In this document: positions 18,402-25,845 of the stretch, piece after piece | How positions within the stretch are numbered: position 1 is the first letter of the stretch | Layout: every line of letters begins with the position of its first letter | Origin: a bacterium | Lineage (GTDB): Bacteria; Bacillota; Clostridia; Lachnospirales; Lachnospiraceae | Reading direction: 5' to 3' | Length of the DNA: 36,185 bases | Assembly (NCBI GenBank): GCA_030539495.1 | Contig: JAUNRX010000022.1 | Location: forward strand, 1 to 36,185 | Notes under the pieces: model-generated | The model's database searches: none | What the model saw: the letters and a program-made list of their open reading frames with translations, nothing else | What the model was told of the DNA's origin: nothing | Made by a program: the position numbers and the translations under genes

Positions 18402-19197
18402 AATAGAAGAAGCATTTTATGATAAGAAAGCATTTATTTCATTTATAACGGCAGGAGATCCATCCTTGGAGGTAACGAAGCAATTAGTAATTCGTATGGA
18501 ACAGGAAGGAGCCGATTTAATTGAGATCGGAATTCCATTTTCAGACCCGGTGGCAGAGGGCCCTGTGATCCAAGCTGCAAATGAGCGGGCACTAAAAGCG
18601 GGAACAACCACCGATAAGATTTTTGCCATGGTAAAAGAGTTACGGCAGAGCGTAAAGGTGCCATTGGTATTTTTAACGTACTATAACCCTATCTTTACGT
18701 ATGGAACGGAGCGATTTTTAAGAAATTGTCAGGAATGCGGAGTAGATGGGGTAATTGTTCCAGATCTTCCATTTGAAGAAAAGAGAGAACTTTCGGACGT
18801 CTGCAAACAATTCGGAGTGACCTTTATCAGCTTGATTGCACCAACGTCCCATGAACGAATTAAAATGATTGCAAAGGAAGCAGAAGGATTTATCTATTGT
18901 GTCTCTTCCCTTGGAGTAACCGGAGTTCGTTCTGCTATAGCAAATGATATTCCAAGGATGGTTTCTTTGGTTCGTAAGACTACAGATATTCCTTGCGCGG
19001 TTGGATTTGGCATTGCAACGAAGGAACAGGCAATGGCAATGGTTGAGATAGCAGATGGTGCAATTGTAGGCAGCGCAATTGTGGAGTTGGTTGCTAAATA
19101 TAGGGAAAATGCAGTAGATTATGTTGGAGATTATGTGCGTGAGATGAAGCAGGCAGTGGAAAGTGTAGAGGAAGTACAAGAAAAAATTGCAAAATAA
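18394..19197 (+). CDS. trpA: Tryptophan synthase alpha chain
   Basis: TrpA cleaves indole-3-glycerol phosphate to indole, which is channelled to TrpB. The 267-residue TIM-barrel protein has [82 protein letters not shown] and [10 protein letters not shown]. The first catalytic acid is E44. The second, an Asp in Salmonella (D60), is Glu here (E55 in PVAEGP). I believe this variant is common in clostridial enzymes, so I expect the enzyme to work. It overlaps trpB by 8 nt and ends the operon. Confidence 0.96.
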   Translation: MTRIEEAFYDKKAFISFITAGDPSLEVTKQLVIRMEQEGADLIEIGIPFSDPVAEGPVIQAANERALKAGTTTDKIFAMVKELRQSVKVPLVFLTYYNPIFTYGTERFLRNCQECGVDGVIVPDLPFEEKRELSDVCKQFGVTFISLIAPTSHERIKMIAKEAEGFIYCVSSLGVTGVRSAIANDIPRMVSLVRKTTDIPCAVGFGIATKEQAMAMVEIADGAIVGSAIVELVAKYRENAVDYVGDYVREMKQAVESVEEVQEKIAK

Positions 19198-19241
19198 AAG
19201 AAAGGGCTGTCACATGGATTTGGGGTGACAGCCCTTCTTTT
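19195..19241. terminator. Bidirectional terminator between trpA and the DUF885 gene
   Basis: A perfect 12-bp stem, AAGGGCTGTCAC (19202-19213) with GTGACAGCCCTT (19225-19236), has an 11-nt loop. It is followed by CTTTT on the plus strand and by a T-rich run on the minus strand (A-rich 19190-19200). It serves the trp operon and the convergent DUF885 gene. Confidence 0.88.
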
Positions 19242-19245
19242 AAAC

Positions 19246-21039
19246 CTATTTATTCTTTTCCTGAATCCACTGATCAAGATACTTATTGATAATGTCAAAT
19301 TGAGCAGGTCCTAGGCTTAGGATAAATTCGTGATAGTCCCTTAAGGAGAAGTTCTTGCCTAGAGCAGCCTCGGCTTTTTCTTTCATCTGTTTCATTTCAA
19401 TATAGCCAAGGGTGTATTTTAAATAGTTACAAGGCTCCTCAATCACAGCTTTATACATTTCCTTGGCGACATCAGCACTTCCTAATCCTAAGGAGTTTAA
19501 GAAGGTGAGCAGGTCTGCTTCTGACCAGCCAGTATAATTGACACCGATATCACAGAGTCCATAAATACATAGGATGGAAGATTGGTTGAGCTTTAATAGT
19601 TTTGAAACGCTGTTATCCAGCCCTGCAAGATCATAAGAGTAAATTTCCACATAAGTAGCCCATCCTTCAGAGTAGCCACCGAAATCAATAATATTTCGAA
19701 TTAAGCTTGGGTTAGTAGAAGCATAGTATACAGTCTGATATAGATGTCCTGGATAACCTTCATGTGCCAAGGTAGTGAAGATATCAGAGAGGTCATATTT
19801 TGGAGACTTATTGATATAGACACAGTTATTTGTATAGGCATCGATTGGAGGAGTCAGGTAAAATGCAGGACTCATATGATCCTCTAAAGATTTATCCACG
19901 TATTTAATGGAGCAGTTAACGGAATGAACTTTTGGAAAGTCTTTTTTTATTTCGTTTTCTAGATAATCTACGATTTCTTTTGGATCGGTAAGTTTGTATT
20001 TTACACCTTGAACTTTGTCTAAGGATTTAGGGTCTTTACTGATTACAGACTGCATATCTTGCACAGAGGTGGTAAGTTCAGCCTCTAATGCGGTCTTTGC
20101 TTCTTCTACGGTCTTACTTGATCCTGTCTGATTCTTTAGTAATAAGGAATAATATTCTTTGCCATTTTCAAGATTACAGACACCACCGGTATTTTTTCCA
20201 GTTCCTTTTAGGCCTGTTAACGTTTCAACCAGATGGGTATAGGCTGGAATAACATGAGTTAGCACGATTTCTTTATTCTCTGCAATTAAAGCATCTTTTT
20301 CTTCTTTCGAATACTCAAACTTGTCTAATTTTGAGGAAAAGATGTCAATCAGCAAGTTCTTTTCGGGAGTCTTTATAAATTGATTACATTGATCAATGAC
20401 TTCATCCGCAGTTGTATCACTCATAAATAGTCCTGCTTCTGATTTCTTTGTTTCAAATTCGCAGATTTTATTAAAATAAGAATCTAGGTCTTTTAATAAT
20501 GCAAGATAATTGATGACATCCTTTTTGCTGTTAAAATTATATTCTGCCAGCAATACAGGAAGCTGTGCTTGAAGTCCCGTGGTAGAACTTAATACTTCAT
20601 CATATAAGATATAGTCTTTGAATTTTAAATCATCGGAGTAAAGTTCCTTTAAGATATCATAAGTAATTTGCTGGTCTTTGGTCAGTTCATCATAGGAAAA
20701 AGAGCTTAGCTTGGCTAGATTTTCTTCATCCTCTTTAAAATTTTTCTCCATATTCTCCATGGAATACTCGCCAAAGGTTGGAGTGAAATTATTTATGCCA
20801 TAGTTTTCAGGATTGGCAAGAGTATAGTTTAGGGTGATGCTATCTGTTTGTACCTTCTTCGTAAATAAATCATCGGTAAATAAATCAAATGCGACTTGCT
20901 GAGAAGTCTTGTCATTTGGCATGGCAGTGACTGCCGGCTCTACAGGTTTAGTATTCGGACTGTTCGGTGAGAAAAGGGAGCAGCTACAAAGAAAAGTAAG
21001 GGCAATTACCAAAGATAAAGCTATGATACGTCGTTTCAT
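19246..21039 (-). CDS. DUF885-family metallopeptidase-like lipoprotein
   Basis: The 597-residue protein begins with a lipoprotein signal peptide: MKRR, a hydrophobic stretch, and the lipobox L17-C-S-C20. It should be lipid-anchored on the outer face of the membrane. The rest is the DUF885 fold, related to thermolysin-type and M32-like helical peptidases. The zinc motif HEGYPGH lies at 426-432, and GGYSEGWATY (454-463) carries the likely third ligand glutamate. Substrates of this family are mostly unknown and peptide hydrolysis is presumed. The complement of about 21046-21056 gives a GGAAGGGA ribosome site for ATG 21039. A 10-bp inverted repeat lies 37 nt upstream. It is transcribed against trp and ends at a shared terminator. 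Confidence 0.9.
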   Translation of the reverse strand: MKRRIIALSLVIALTFLCSCSLFSPNSPNTKPVEPAVTAMPNDKTSQQVAFDLFTDDLFTKKVQTDSITLNYTLANPENYGINNFTPTFGEYSMENMEKNFKEDEENLAKLSSFSYDELTKDQQITYDILKELYSDDLKFKDYILYDEVLSSTTGLQAQLPVLLAEYNFNSKKDVINYLALLKDLDSYFNKICEFETKKSEAGLFMSDTTADEVIDQCNQFIKTPEKNLLIDIFSSKLDKFEYSKEEKDALIAENKEIVLTHVIPAYTHLVETLTGLKGTGKNTGGVCNLENGKEYYSLLLKNQTGSSKTVEEAKTALEAELTTSVQDMQSVISKDPKSLDKVQGVKYKLTDPKEIVDYLENEIKKDFPKVHSVNCSIKYVDKSLEDHMSPAFYLTPPIDAYTNNCVYINKSPKYDLSDIFTTLAHEGYPGHLYQTVYYASTNPSLIRNIIDFGGYSEGWATYVEIYSYDLAGLDNSVSKLLKLNQSSILCIYGLCDIGVNYTGWSEADLLTFLNSLGLGSADVAKEMYKAVIEEPCNYLKYTLGYIEMKQMKEKAEAALGKNFSLRDYHEFILSLGPAQFDIINKYLDQWIQEKNK

Positions 21040-21075
21040 AATAAATTCCCTTCCATCCTTTCCGTGATAAAGATA

Positions 21076-21097
21076 CTTATAATTACTTAATTATAAG
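21076..21097. repeat. Perfect 10-bp inverted repeat upstream of the DUF885 gene
   Basis: CTTATAATTA (21076-21085) and TAATTATAAG (21088-21097) are perfect inverted copies separated by CT. On the minus strand the repeat contains TATAAT, which could be the -10 of the DUF885 promoter. A repressor operator is therefore possible. Confidence 0.6.
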
Positions 21098-21214
21098 CAT
21101 AGCTTGCCCTAAATATGATAGACAGCGTAAGATAAGTAAATTTATTTAAATATCCGTATAAAATAATAGTAAGGCTGTAATACTAATAGGTAGAACGGTG
21201 TCACTTGGTTTTAC

Positions 21215-21243
21215 TTGACAAATAATCGTTAAAAACGTACACT
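21215..21243 (+). promoter_or_regulatory. SigA promoter of metG
   Basis: TTGACA (21215-21220), a 17-nt spacer and TACACT (21238-21243) lie just upstream of the T-box leader. Transcription should begin near 21250. Confidence 0.85.
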
Positions 21244-21249
21244 AACAAT

Positions 21250-21527
21250 ATATGAAAAAGGCGACGAAAAGAAGAGTAGGTGCTTCATACATGACAGAGA
21301 GTCCCGGTTTGCTGAGAAGGGATCATGGAAAGAGCGACTGAATATGGCCTTGGAGCTGCGTACCGACTATAAACCATTAGGTTTGTATAGGCTACGACGG
21401 GTTCACCCGTTATAGTGAGATGCCATTAGTAGATGGCTAATAAGGCTTATTTTGAAAAAATTAAGTAAAATAAAGTGGTACCACGGGTTAACTCGTCTTT
21501 AATATAGTTTAAAGGCGTATTTTTTTT
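21250..21527 (+). promoter_or_regulatory. T-box leader controlling metG
   Basis: Features in order are AGAGAG with a GCTGAGAAGG element (21296-21320) in stem I, and a specifier region GAATATGGCC (21340-21349) that contains ATG at 21344-21346. The T-box AGTGGTACCACGGG lies at 21474-21487. A terminator stem follows (21494-21502 with 21509-21517), then eight T. The gene is methionyl-tRNA synthetase, so ATG is the sensible specifier. However, it sits one base further from the GAA than TGG does in the trp leader, and a strict GAA register would read TAT. Uncharged tRNA-Met is expected to allow read-through. Confidence 0.92.
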
Positions 21528-21582
21528 GCCCAAATTGGAGCACTTATTAAATAAATTAGCAGAATTAAAGGAGAGATGTCTT

Positions 21583-23547
21583 ATGGCAAAGCAACCATAT
21601 TATATTACTACAGCCATTGCATACACATCAGGTAAACCTCATATCGGTAACACATATGAAATCGTGTTAGCAGATGCAATCGCAAGATACAAAAGAGTAG
21701 AAGGTTATGATGTATTCTTCCAAACAGGAACAGATGAACATGGCCAAAAAATCGAATTAAAAGCAGAAGAAGCTGGAATTACTCCAAAAGAATTCGTAGA
21801 TCAAACAGCAGGCGAAATCAAACGTATCTGGGATCTTATGAACACTTCTTATGACAAATTCATCCGTACAACTGATGAGTACCATGAAGAACAAGTTCAA
21901 AAAATCTTCAAAAAGTTGTATGACCAAGGCGATATCTACAAAGGATATTATGAAGGAATGTATTGTACACCATGTGAATCTTTCTTCACAAGCAGTCAAT
22001 TAGAAGATGGTAAATGTCCTGATTGTGGACGTGAATGTCAGCCAGCAAAAGAAGAAGCATACTTCTTAAAATTAGACAAATATACAGATCGTTTAATCGA
22101 GCACATCAATACACATCCAGAATTTATTCAACCAGAATCTCGTAAGAACGAAATGATGAATAACTTCTTATTACCAGGATTACAAGATTTATGTGTATCC
22201 AGAACAAGCTTCAAATGGGGAATCCCAGTAAGCTTCGATGAAAAACACGTAACTTACGTATGGTTAGATGCACTTTCTAACTATATCACTGGTATCGGTT
22301 ATGATTGTGATGGAAACAGCTCTGATCAATATAAAAAATTCTGGCCAGCAAACTTACACTTAATCGGAAAAGATATCCTTCGTTTCCATACAATTTATTG
22401 GCCAATCATGTTAATGGCTCTTGGTGAACCATTACCAAAACAAATCTTCGGTCATCCTTGGTTATTACAAGGCGACGGCAAGATGAGTAAATCCAAAGGA
22501 AACGTATTATACGCAGATACATTAGTAGATTTCTTTGGAGTAGATGCAGTACGTTACTTCGTACTTCATGAAATGCCATTTGAAAATGACGGCGTAATCT
22601 CTTGGGAGCTAATGGTAGAACGTATGAATTCTGACCTTGCTAACACATTAGGTAACTTAGTAAACCGTACAATCTCTATGAGCAACAAATACTTCTCAGG
22701 CGTTGTAACAAACAAAAACGTATGTGAAGAAGTAGATGAAGATCTTAAGAGAGTAGTATTAGAAGCAAAAGATAAAGTAAGCGCTAAGATGGAACATTTA
22801 AGAGTTGCAGATGCAATCTCCGAAATCTTCACCGTATTCAAACGTTGTAATAAATACATCGATGAAACTATGCCATGGGCACTTGCAAAAGACGAAGAAA
22901 AACAAGACCGTCTTCAAACAGTACTTTACAACTTAGTAGAAGGTATTACAATCGGCGCAAGCTTACTTGAATCCTTCATGCCTGAAACAGCAGGAAAGAT
23001 CGTAGCAGATCTTAACACTAAGATCCGTACACTTGATGAAATGAACGAATTTGGATTATATCCAAACGGAACTAAAGTAGTAGAAAAACCAGAAATCTTA
23101 TTTGCAAGATTAGATGTAAAAGAAGTATTAGAAAAGGTAGAAGCAATGAAAGCAGAAGAAGCAGCAAACGTAGAAGAAGAAGTTAAAGAAGAAGGACCAG
23201 TAATCGATATCGAAGCGAAAGAAGAAATCACTTTTGATGACTTTATGAAACTTCAATTCCAAGTTGGTGAAATCATCAAATGTGAAGAAGTTCCAAAGTC
23301 TAAGAAATTATTAGTTTCTCAAGTTAAAGTAGGATCCAAGGTACGTCAGATCGTATCCGGTATCAAAGCTCATTACACACCAGAAGAAATGGTTGGTAAA
23401 AAAGTTATGGTATTAGTAAACTTAAAACCAGCAAAACTTGCAGGTGTATTAAGTGAAGGTATGCTATTATGTGCAGAAGACGAAAATGGCGTTTTAGCAT
23501 TAATGAAACCTGAAAAAGAAATGCCAGCAGGTGCAGAAATCTGCTAG
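21583..23547 (+). CDS. metG: Methionyl-tRNA synthetase
   Basis: The class I synthetase charges tRNA-Met. The true start is ATG 21583 with AAAGGAGAG at 21567-21575. An upstream in-frame extension to 21526 runs into the leader terminator and is not real. The 654-residue protein has the HIGH motif as HIGN (20-23), TDEHGQKIE, a zinc knuckle with CTPC and CPDC, DLCVSRTSFKWGIPV, the WLDALSNYI helix and KMSKSKGNV. An anticodon-binding helical region and a C-terminal EMAP/Trbp111-like tRNA-binding domain (about 550-654, from FDDFMKLQFQVGEI to the end) follow. A Glu/Lys-rich linker joins the last domain. Codon choice (AAC, TTC, CGT, GAA) suggests high expression. Control is by the T-box. Confidence 0.97.
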   Translation: MAKQPYYITTAIAYTSGKPHIGNTYEIVLADAIARYKRVEGYDVFFQTGTDEHGQKIELKAEEAGITPKEFVDQTAGEIKRIWDLMNTSYDKFIRTTDEYHEEQVQKIFKKLYDQGDIYKGYYEGMYCTPCESFFTSSQLEDGKCPDCGRECQPAKEEAYFLKLDKYTDRLIEHINTHPEFIQPESRKNEMMNNFLLPGLQDLCVSRTSFKWGIPVSFDEKHVTYVWLDALSNYITGIGYDCDGNSSDQYKKFWPANLHLIGKDILRFHTIYWPIMLMALGEPLPKQIFGHPWLLQGDGKMSKSKGNVLYADTLVDFFGVDAVRYFVLHEMPFENDGVISWELMVERMNSDLANTLGNLVNRTISMSNKYFSGVVTNKNVCEEVDEDLKRVVLEAKDKVSAKMEHLRVADAISEIFTVFKRCNKYIDETMPWALAKDEEKQDRLQTVLYNLVEGITIGASLLESFMPETAGKIVADLNTKIRTLDEMNEFGLYPNGTKVVEKPEILFARLDVKEVLEKVEAMKAEEAANVEEEVKEEGPVIDIEAKEEITFDDFMKLQFQVGEIIKCEEVPKSKKLLVSQVKVGSKVRQIVSGIKAHYTPEEMVGKKVMVLVNLKPAKLAGVLSEGMLLCAEDENGVLALMKPEKEMPAGAEIC

Positions 23548-23556
23548 TAAGAATAT

Positions 23557-23590
23557 AAAAAAGGGGGCCTGTTTCTAGGGCCTCTTTTTT
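23557..23590 (+). terminator. Intrinsic terminator after metG
   Basis: Six A, a GGGGGCCT arm (23563-23570), a GTTTCT loop and AGGGCCTC (23577-23584) followed by six T (23585-23590) form a hairpin with one mismatch, 10 nt after the metG stop. Confidence 0.85.
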
Positions 23591-23637
23591 CGTTTTGCTT
23601 GCAAGAAACATGAACTGTTTAAATTACATTATGTAGG

Positions 23638-23722
23638 TGTTCCCACACTTCTATTATTTCTATTTTTATATTAAATGGAGGTTTAATATGGTCTTAAGAA
23701 GGAGAAGGAGTGTGTGGGAGCA
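23638..23722 (+). repeat. Nested inverted repeats presenting a Shine-Dalgarno loop
   Basis: The outer arms are TGTTCCCACAC (23638-23648) and GTGTGGGAGCA (23712-23722), paired throughout with one G-U. The inner arms are ATATTAAA (23668-23675) and TTTAATAT (23682-23689), a perfect 8-bp stem. Its 6-nt loop is TGGAGG, the ribosome site of the small ORF that starts at 23688. A second hairpin, GAAACCA (23760-23766) with TGGTTTC (23771-23777), follows. Confidence 0.6.
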
Positions 23723-23792
23723 CGAATCGATTAAAAGCAGTATGGTCTTTTTAAGATTTGAAACCATATTTGGTTTCTTATCTTGTTATTAG
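23688..23792 (+). CDS. Possible small protein of 34 residues
   Basis: ATG 23688 follows GGAGG (23677-23681) at a 6-nt distance and opens a 34-codon frame. The peptide starts MVLRRRRSVWEHESIKSSM and ends in a hydrophobic, aromatic stretch FLRFETIFGFLSCY. A basic N-terminus with a hydrophobic end could be a membrane-associated microprotein. The frame lies inside two hairpins, so the sequence may instead be a structured RNA and the ORF accidental. There is no similarity I can name. Confidence 0.3.
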   Translation: MVLRRRRSVWEHESIKSSMVFLRFETIFGFLSCY

Positions 23793-23926
23793 TGTATGGA
23801 GAAGCAGATTTGAAATACTAGCAAATAACGTATGGTATGGTATAAAACAAGTCATTCATCATTAAATTGGATAGAAAACCAGGAGTAAAAAGACAGACCC
23901 AAGCAAACCAAAGCATTGCAATTTAC

Positions 23927-23955
23927 TTGCGAAATATAAGAAAATAAGGTAAGAT
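23927..23955 (+). promoter_or_regulatory. Candidate promoter of tatD-rsmA
   Basis: TTGCGA (23927-23932), a 17-nt spacer and TAAGAT (23950-23955) give four of six matches in each box. It lies 53 nt before the tatD start. Confidence 0.45.
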
Positions 23956-24008
23956 AAGCCATATTATAATTCAACGAAAACGATAATAGTAATAAAGAGG
24001 ACGATATT

Positions 24009-24773
24009 ATGATTATAGATACACATGCACACTATGATGATAAACAATTTGATATAGATCGTGACCAGCTTTTAAAGAGCTTGTTTTCAAATGGAATGGA
24101 ACGTATCGTAAACATTGGTGCAAGTATTGAAACAAGTAAGTCAACCATTGAGCTTACAAAGCAATATGAGCAAATTTATGGTGCAATCGGCGTTCATCCA
24201 AATGAAGTAGAAGAATTAAATGAAGAAAAGATGGCATGGCTAAAGACCAGCTGTTCTTTAGAAAAAATCGTTGCAGTCGGAGAAATCGGACTCGACTATT
24301 ATTATAAGGAACCTGAACGCAGCATCCAAAAAGAATGGTTTGACCGCCAGATGAATTTAGCAAGAGAAGTAAGCTTGCCAATGGTCATTCACAGCCGTGA
24401 TGCAGCAGCAGATACACTTGATATGATGAAGGCAGCAAATGCAAGAGATATCGGTGGTGTGATTCACTGTTTCTCTTACGCAAAGGAAATGGCAAGAGAA
24501 TTTTTGAATATGGGATTTTATTTGGGAATTGGCGGCGTAGTTACGTTTAAAAACGGCAAGACTTTAAAAGAAGTAGTAGAGTATGCACCAATCGAACAAT
24601 TAGTATTAGAGACTGATTGCCCATATCTTTCTCCAGAGCCAAACAGAGGCACAAGAAATGATTCTGGCAATTTAAAATATGTAATCAACCAAATTGCAGA
24701 TTTGAAAAAGATGACATATGAAGAAGTCGTAATGCGTACCAATGAAAATGCAAAACGATTATATCGATTTTAA
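24009..24773 (+). CDS. tatD: TatD-family metal-dependent deoxyribonuclease
   Basis: The 254-residue amidohydrolase-fold TIM barrel has the TatD metal ligands in order: DTHAHYDD (H-x-H), AVGEIGLDYYY with the bridging Glu, HSRDA, IHCFS and ETDCPYLSPEPNRGTRN. TatD enzymes act as 3'-5' exonucleases or DNases with roles in DNA repair and turnover. The exact role here is inferred from the family. AAAGAGGA about 8 nt before ATG 24009 supports the start. The tatD-rsmA pair matches yabD-ksgA of B. subtilis, except that rnmV (RNase M5), normally between them, is missing: the gap is only 37 nt. Confidence 0.94.
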   Translation: MIIDTHAHYDDKQFDIDRDQLLKSLFSNGMERIVNIGASIETSKSTIELTKQYEQIYGAIGVHPNEVEELNEEKMAWLKTSCSLEKIVAVGEIGLDYYYKEPERSIQKEWFDRQMNLAREVSLPMVIHSRDAAADTLDMMKAANARDIGGVIHCFSYAKEMAREFLNMGFYLGIGGVVTFKNGKTLKEVVEYAPIEQLVLETDCPYLSPEPNRGTRNDSGNLKYVINQIADLKKMTYEEVVMRTNENAKRLYRF

Positions 24774-24810
24774 GAAATAAGACAAGCTAAGCACTAGAAA
24801 GAGGTAAATG

Positions 24811-25686
24811 ATGGCTACGTTAGGCAATCCAAAGAATACGATAGAGGTACTTCAAAAGTACGGATTTAATTTTCAAAAACGTTTTGGACAAAACTTTTTG
24901 ATTGATACCCATGTCCTTGAAAAAATCATTCGCTCCGCGAATGTAACAAAAGATGATATGGTATTAGAAATTGGGCCAGGTATTGGAACAATGACTCAAT
25001 ATTTATGTGAAAATGCAAGAGAAGTTGTTGCAGTTGAAATTGATAAAAACTTAATTCCAATTTTAGAAAATGATACATTATCTGAATACGATAATGTAAC
25101 AGTAATTAATGAAGATATCTTAAAAGTAGATATAAAAAAATTAGCGGAAGAAAAAAACAACGGAAAACCAATCAAGGTAGTTGCAAACCTTCCTTACTAT
25201 ATTACGACACCAATCATTATGGGACTTTTTGAAAGTGGAGTTCCAATTGAAAATATTACAGTCATGGTACAAAAAGAAGTAGCGGATCGTATGCAGACAG
25301 GACCAGGATCTAAAGATTACGGTGCTCTTTCCTTAGCAGTACAATATTATGCGGAACCATATATTGTAGCCAATGTTCCAGCAAACTGCTTTATGCCAAG
25401 ACCAAATGTTGGCTCTGCAGTTATCCGTCTTACAACTCACACAACACCTACAGTTGACGTGAAAGATAAGACGTTAATGTTCAAGATTATCCGTGCAAGC
25501 TTTAACCAACGTCGCAAGACACTTTTAAACGGATTAAATAATTCTTCTGAATTATCCATTTCAAAAGAAGTAATCGTACAGGCAATCGAAAACATCAATA
25601 AGCCGGCGAGCGTAAGAGGAGAAGCATTGACATTAGAAGAGTTTGCAGCTCTTACAAATGAAATCATTGCTCTTACAGAAGAATAG
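24811..25686 (+). CDS. rsmA: 16S rRNA dimethyladenosine transferase (KsgA)
   Basis: RsmA/KsgA dimethylates two adjacent adenosines (A1518 and A1519) near the 3' end of 16S rRNA, a late 30S assembly checkpoint. From ATG 24811 it has 291 residues. ATG 24808 is 3 nt upstream in frame, but GAGG at 24801-24804 is better spaced for 24811. Motifs are FQKRFGQNFLID, VLEIGPGIGTMT, AVEIDKNLIPIL, NEDILKVD, VVANLPYYITTPI, YGALSLAVQYYAEP, FMPRPNVGSAVI and SFNQRRKTLLNGL. It ends at an intrinsic terminator. Confidence 0.97.
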   Translation: MATLGNPKNTIEVLQKYGFNFQKRFGQNFLIDTHVLEKIIRSANVTKDDMVLEIGPGIGTMTQYLCENAREVVAVEIDKNLIPILENDTLSEYDNVTVINEDILKVDIKKLAEEKNNGKPIKVVANLPYYITTPIIMGLFESGVPIENITVMVQKEVADRMQTGPGSKDYGALSLAVQYYAEPYIVANVPANCFMPRPNVGSAVIRLTTHTTPTVDVKDKTLMFKIIRASFNQRRKTLLNGLNNSSELSISKEVIVQAIENINKPASVRGEALTLEEFAALTNEIIALTEE

Positions 25687-25702
25687 AATAATTGAAGCAG
25701 CC

Positions 25703-25743
25703 AAAAATATACATGGGAATAAAATTTCCATGTATATTTTTTT
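25703..25743 (+). terminator. Intrinsic terminator after rsmA
   Basis: A stem of 18 bp with one G-U pair (25703-25720 with 25724-25741, loop AAA) begins with AAAAATATACATGG and ends in a run of seven T. It is near symmetric and could work in both directions. Confidence 0.92.
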
Positions 25744-25845
25744 GCATTTTGAATATAAATTTAAAATAGCATATGTGCATTCGCACGCGTTCTAAGCATA
25801 TTTGTCCAAATAATATCATATCATGGTATAGAGGGAGTGAGGTCT

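Larger units (their letters stand above)
23591..24008. other. Intergenic region metG-tatD with nested hairpins
   Basis: This 418-nt stretch has no normal gene. It holds two hairpin structures (23638-23722 and 23753-23784), a 34-codon ORF with a good ribosome site (23688-23792) and a weak promoter for tatD (23927-23955). The part between 23793 and 23926 shows nothing I can name. Confidence 0.6.

Noticed and set aside
18718-19179. 153-codon minus-strand frame opposite trpA
   Set aside because: It is antisense to a complete trpA, rich in Cys/His/Asn in a random way, with no start signal.
21526-21582. N-terminal extension of metG
   Set aside because: It begins inside the T-box terminator and lacks a ribosome site; ATG 21583 has AAAGGAGAG and gives the usual MetRS N-terminus.
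23405-23611. 68-codon minus-strand frame at the end of metG
   Set aside because: It runs through the metG terminator hairpin and is antisense to the tRNA-binding domain.
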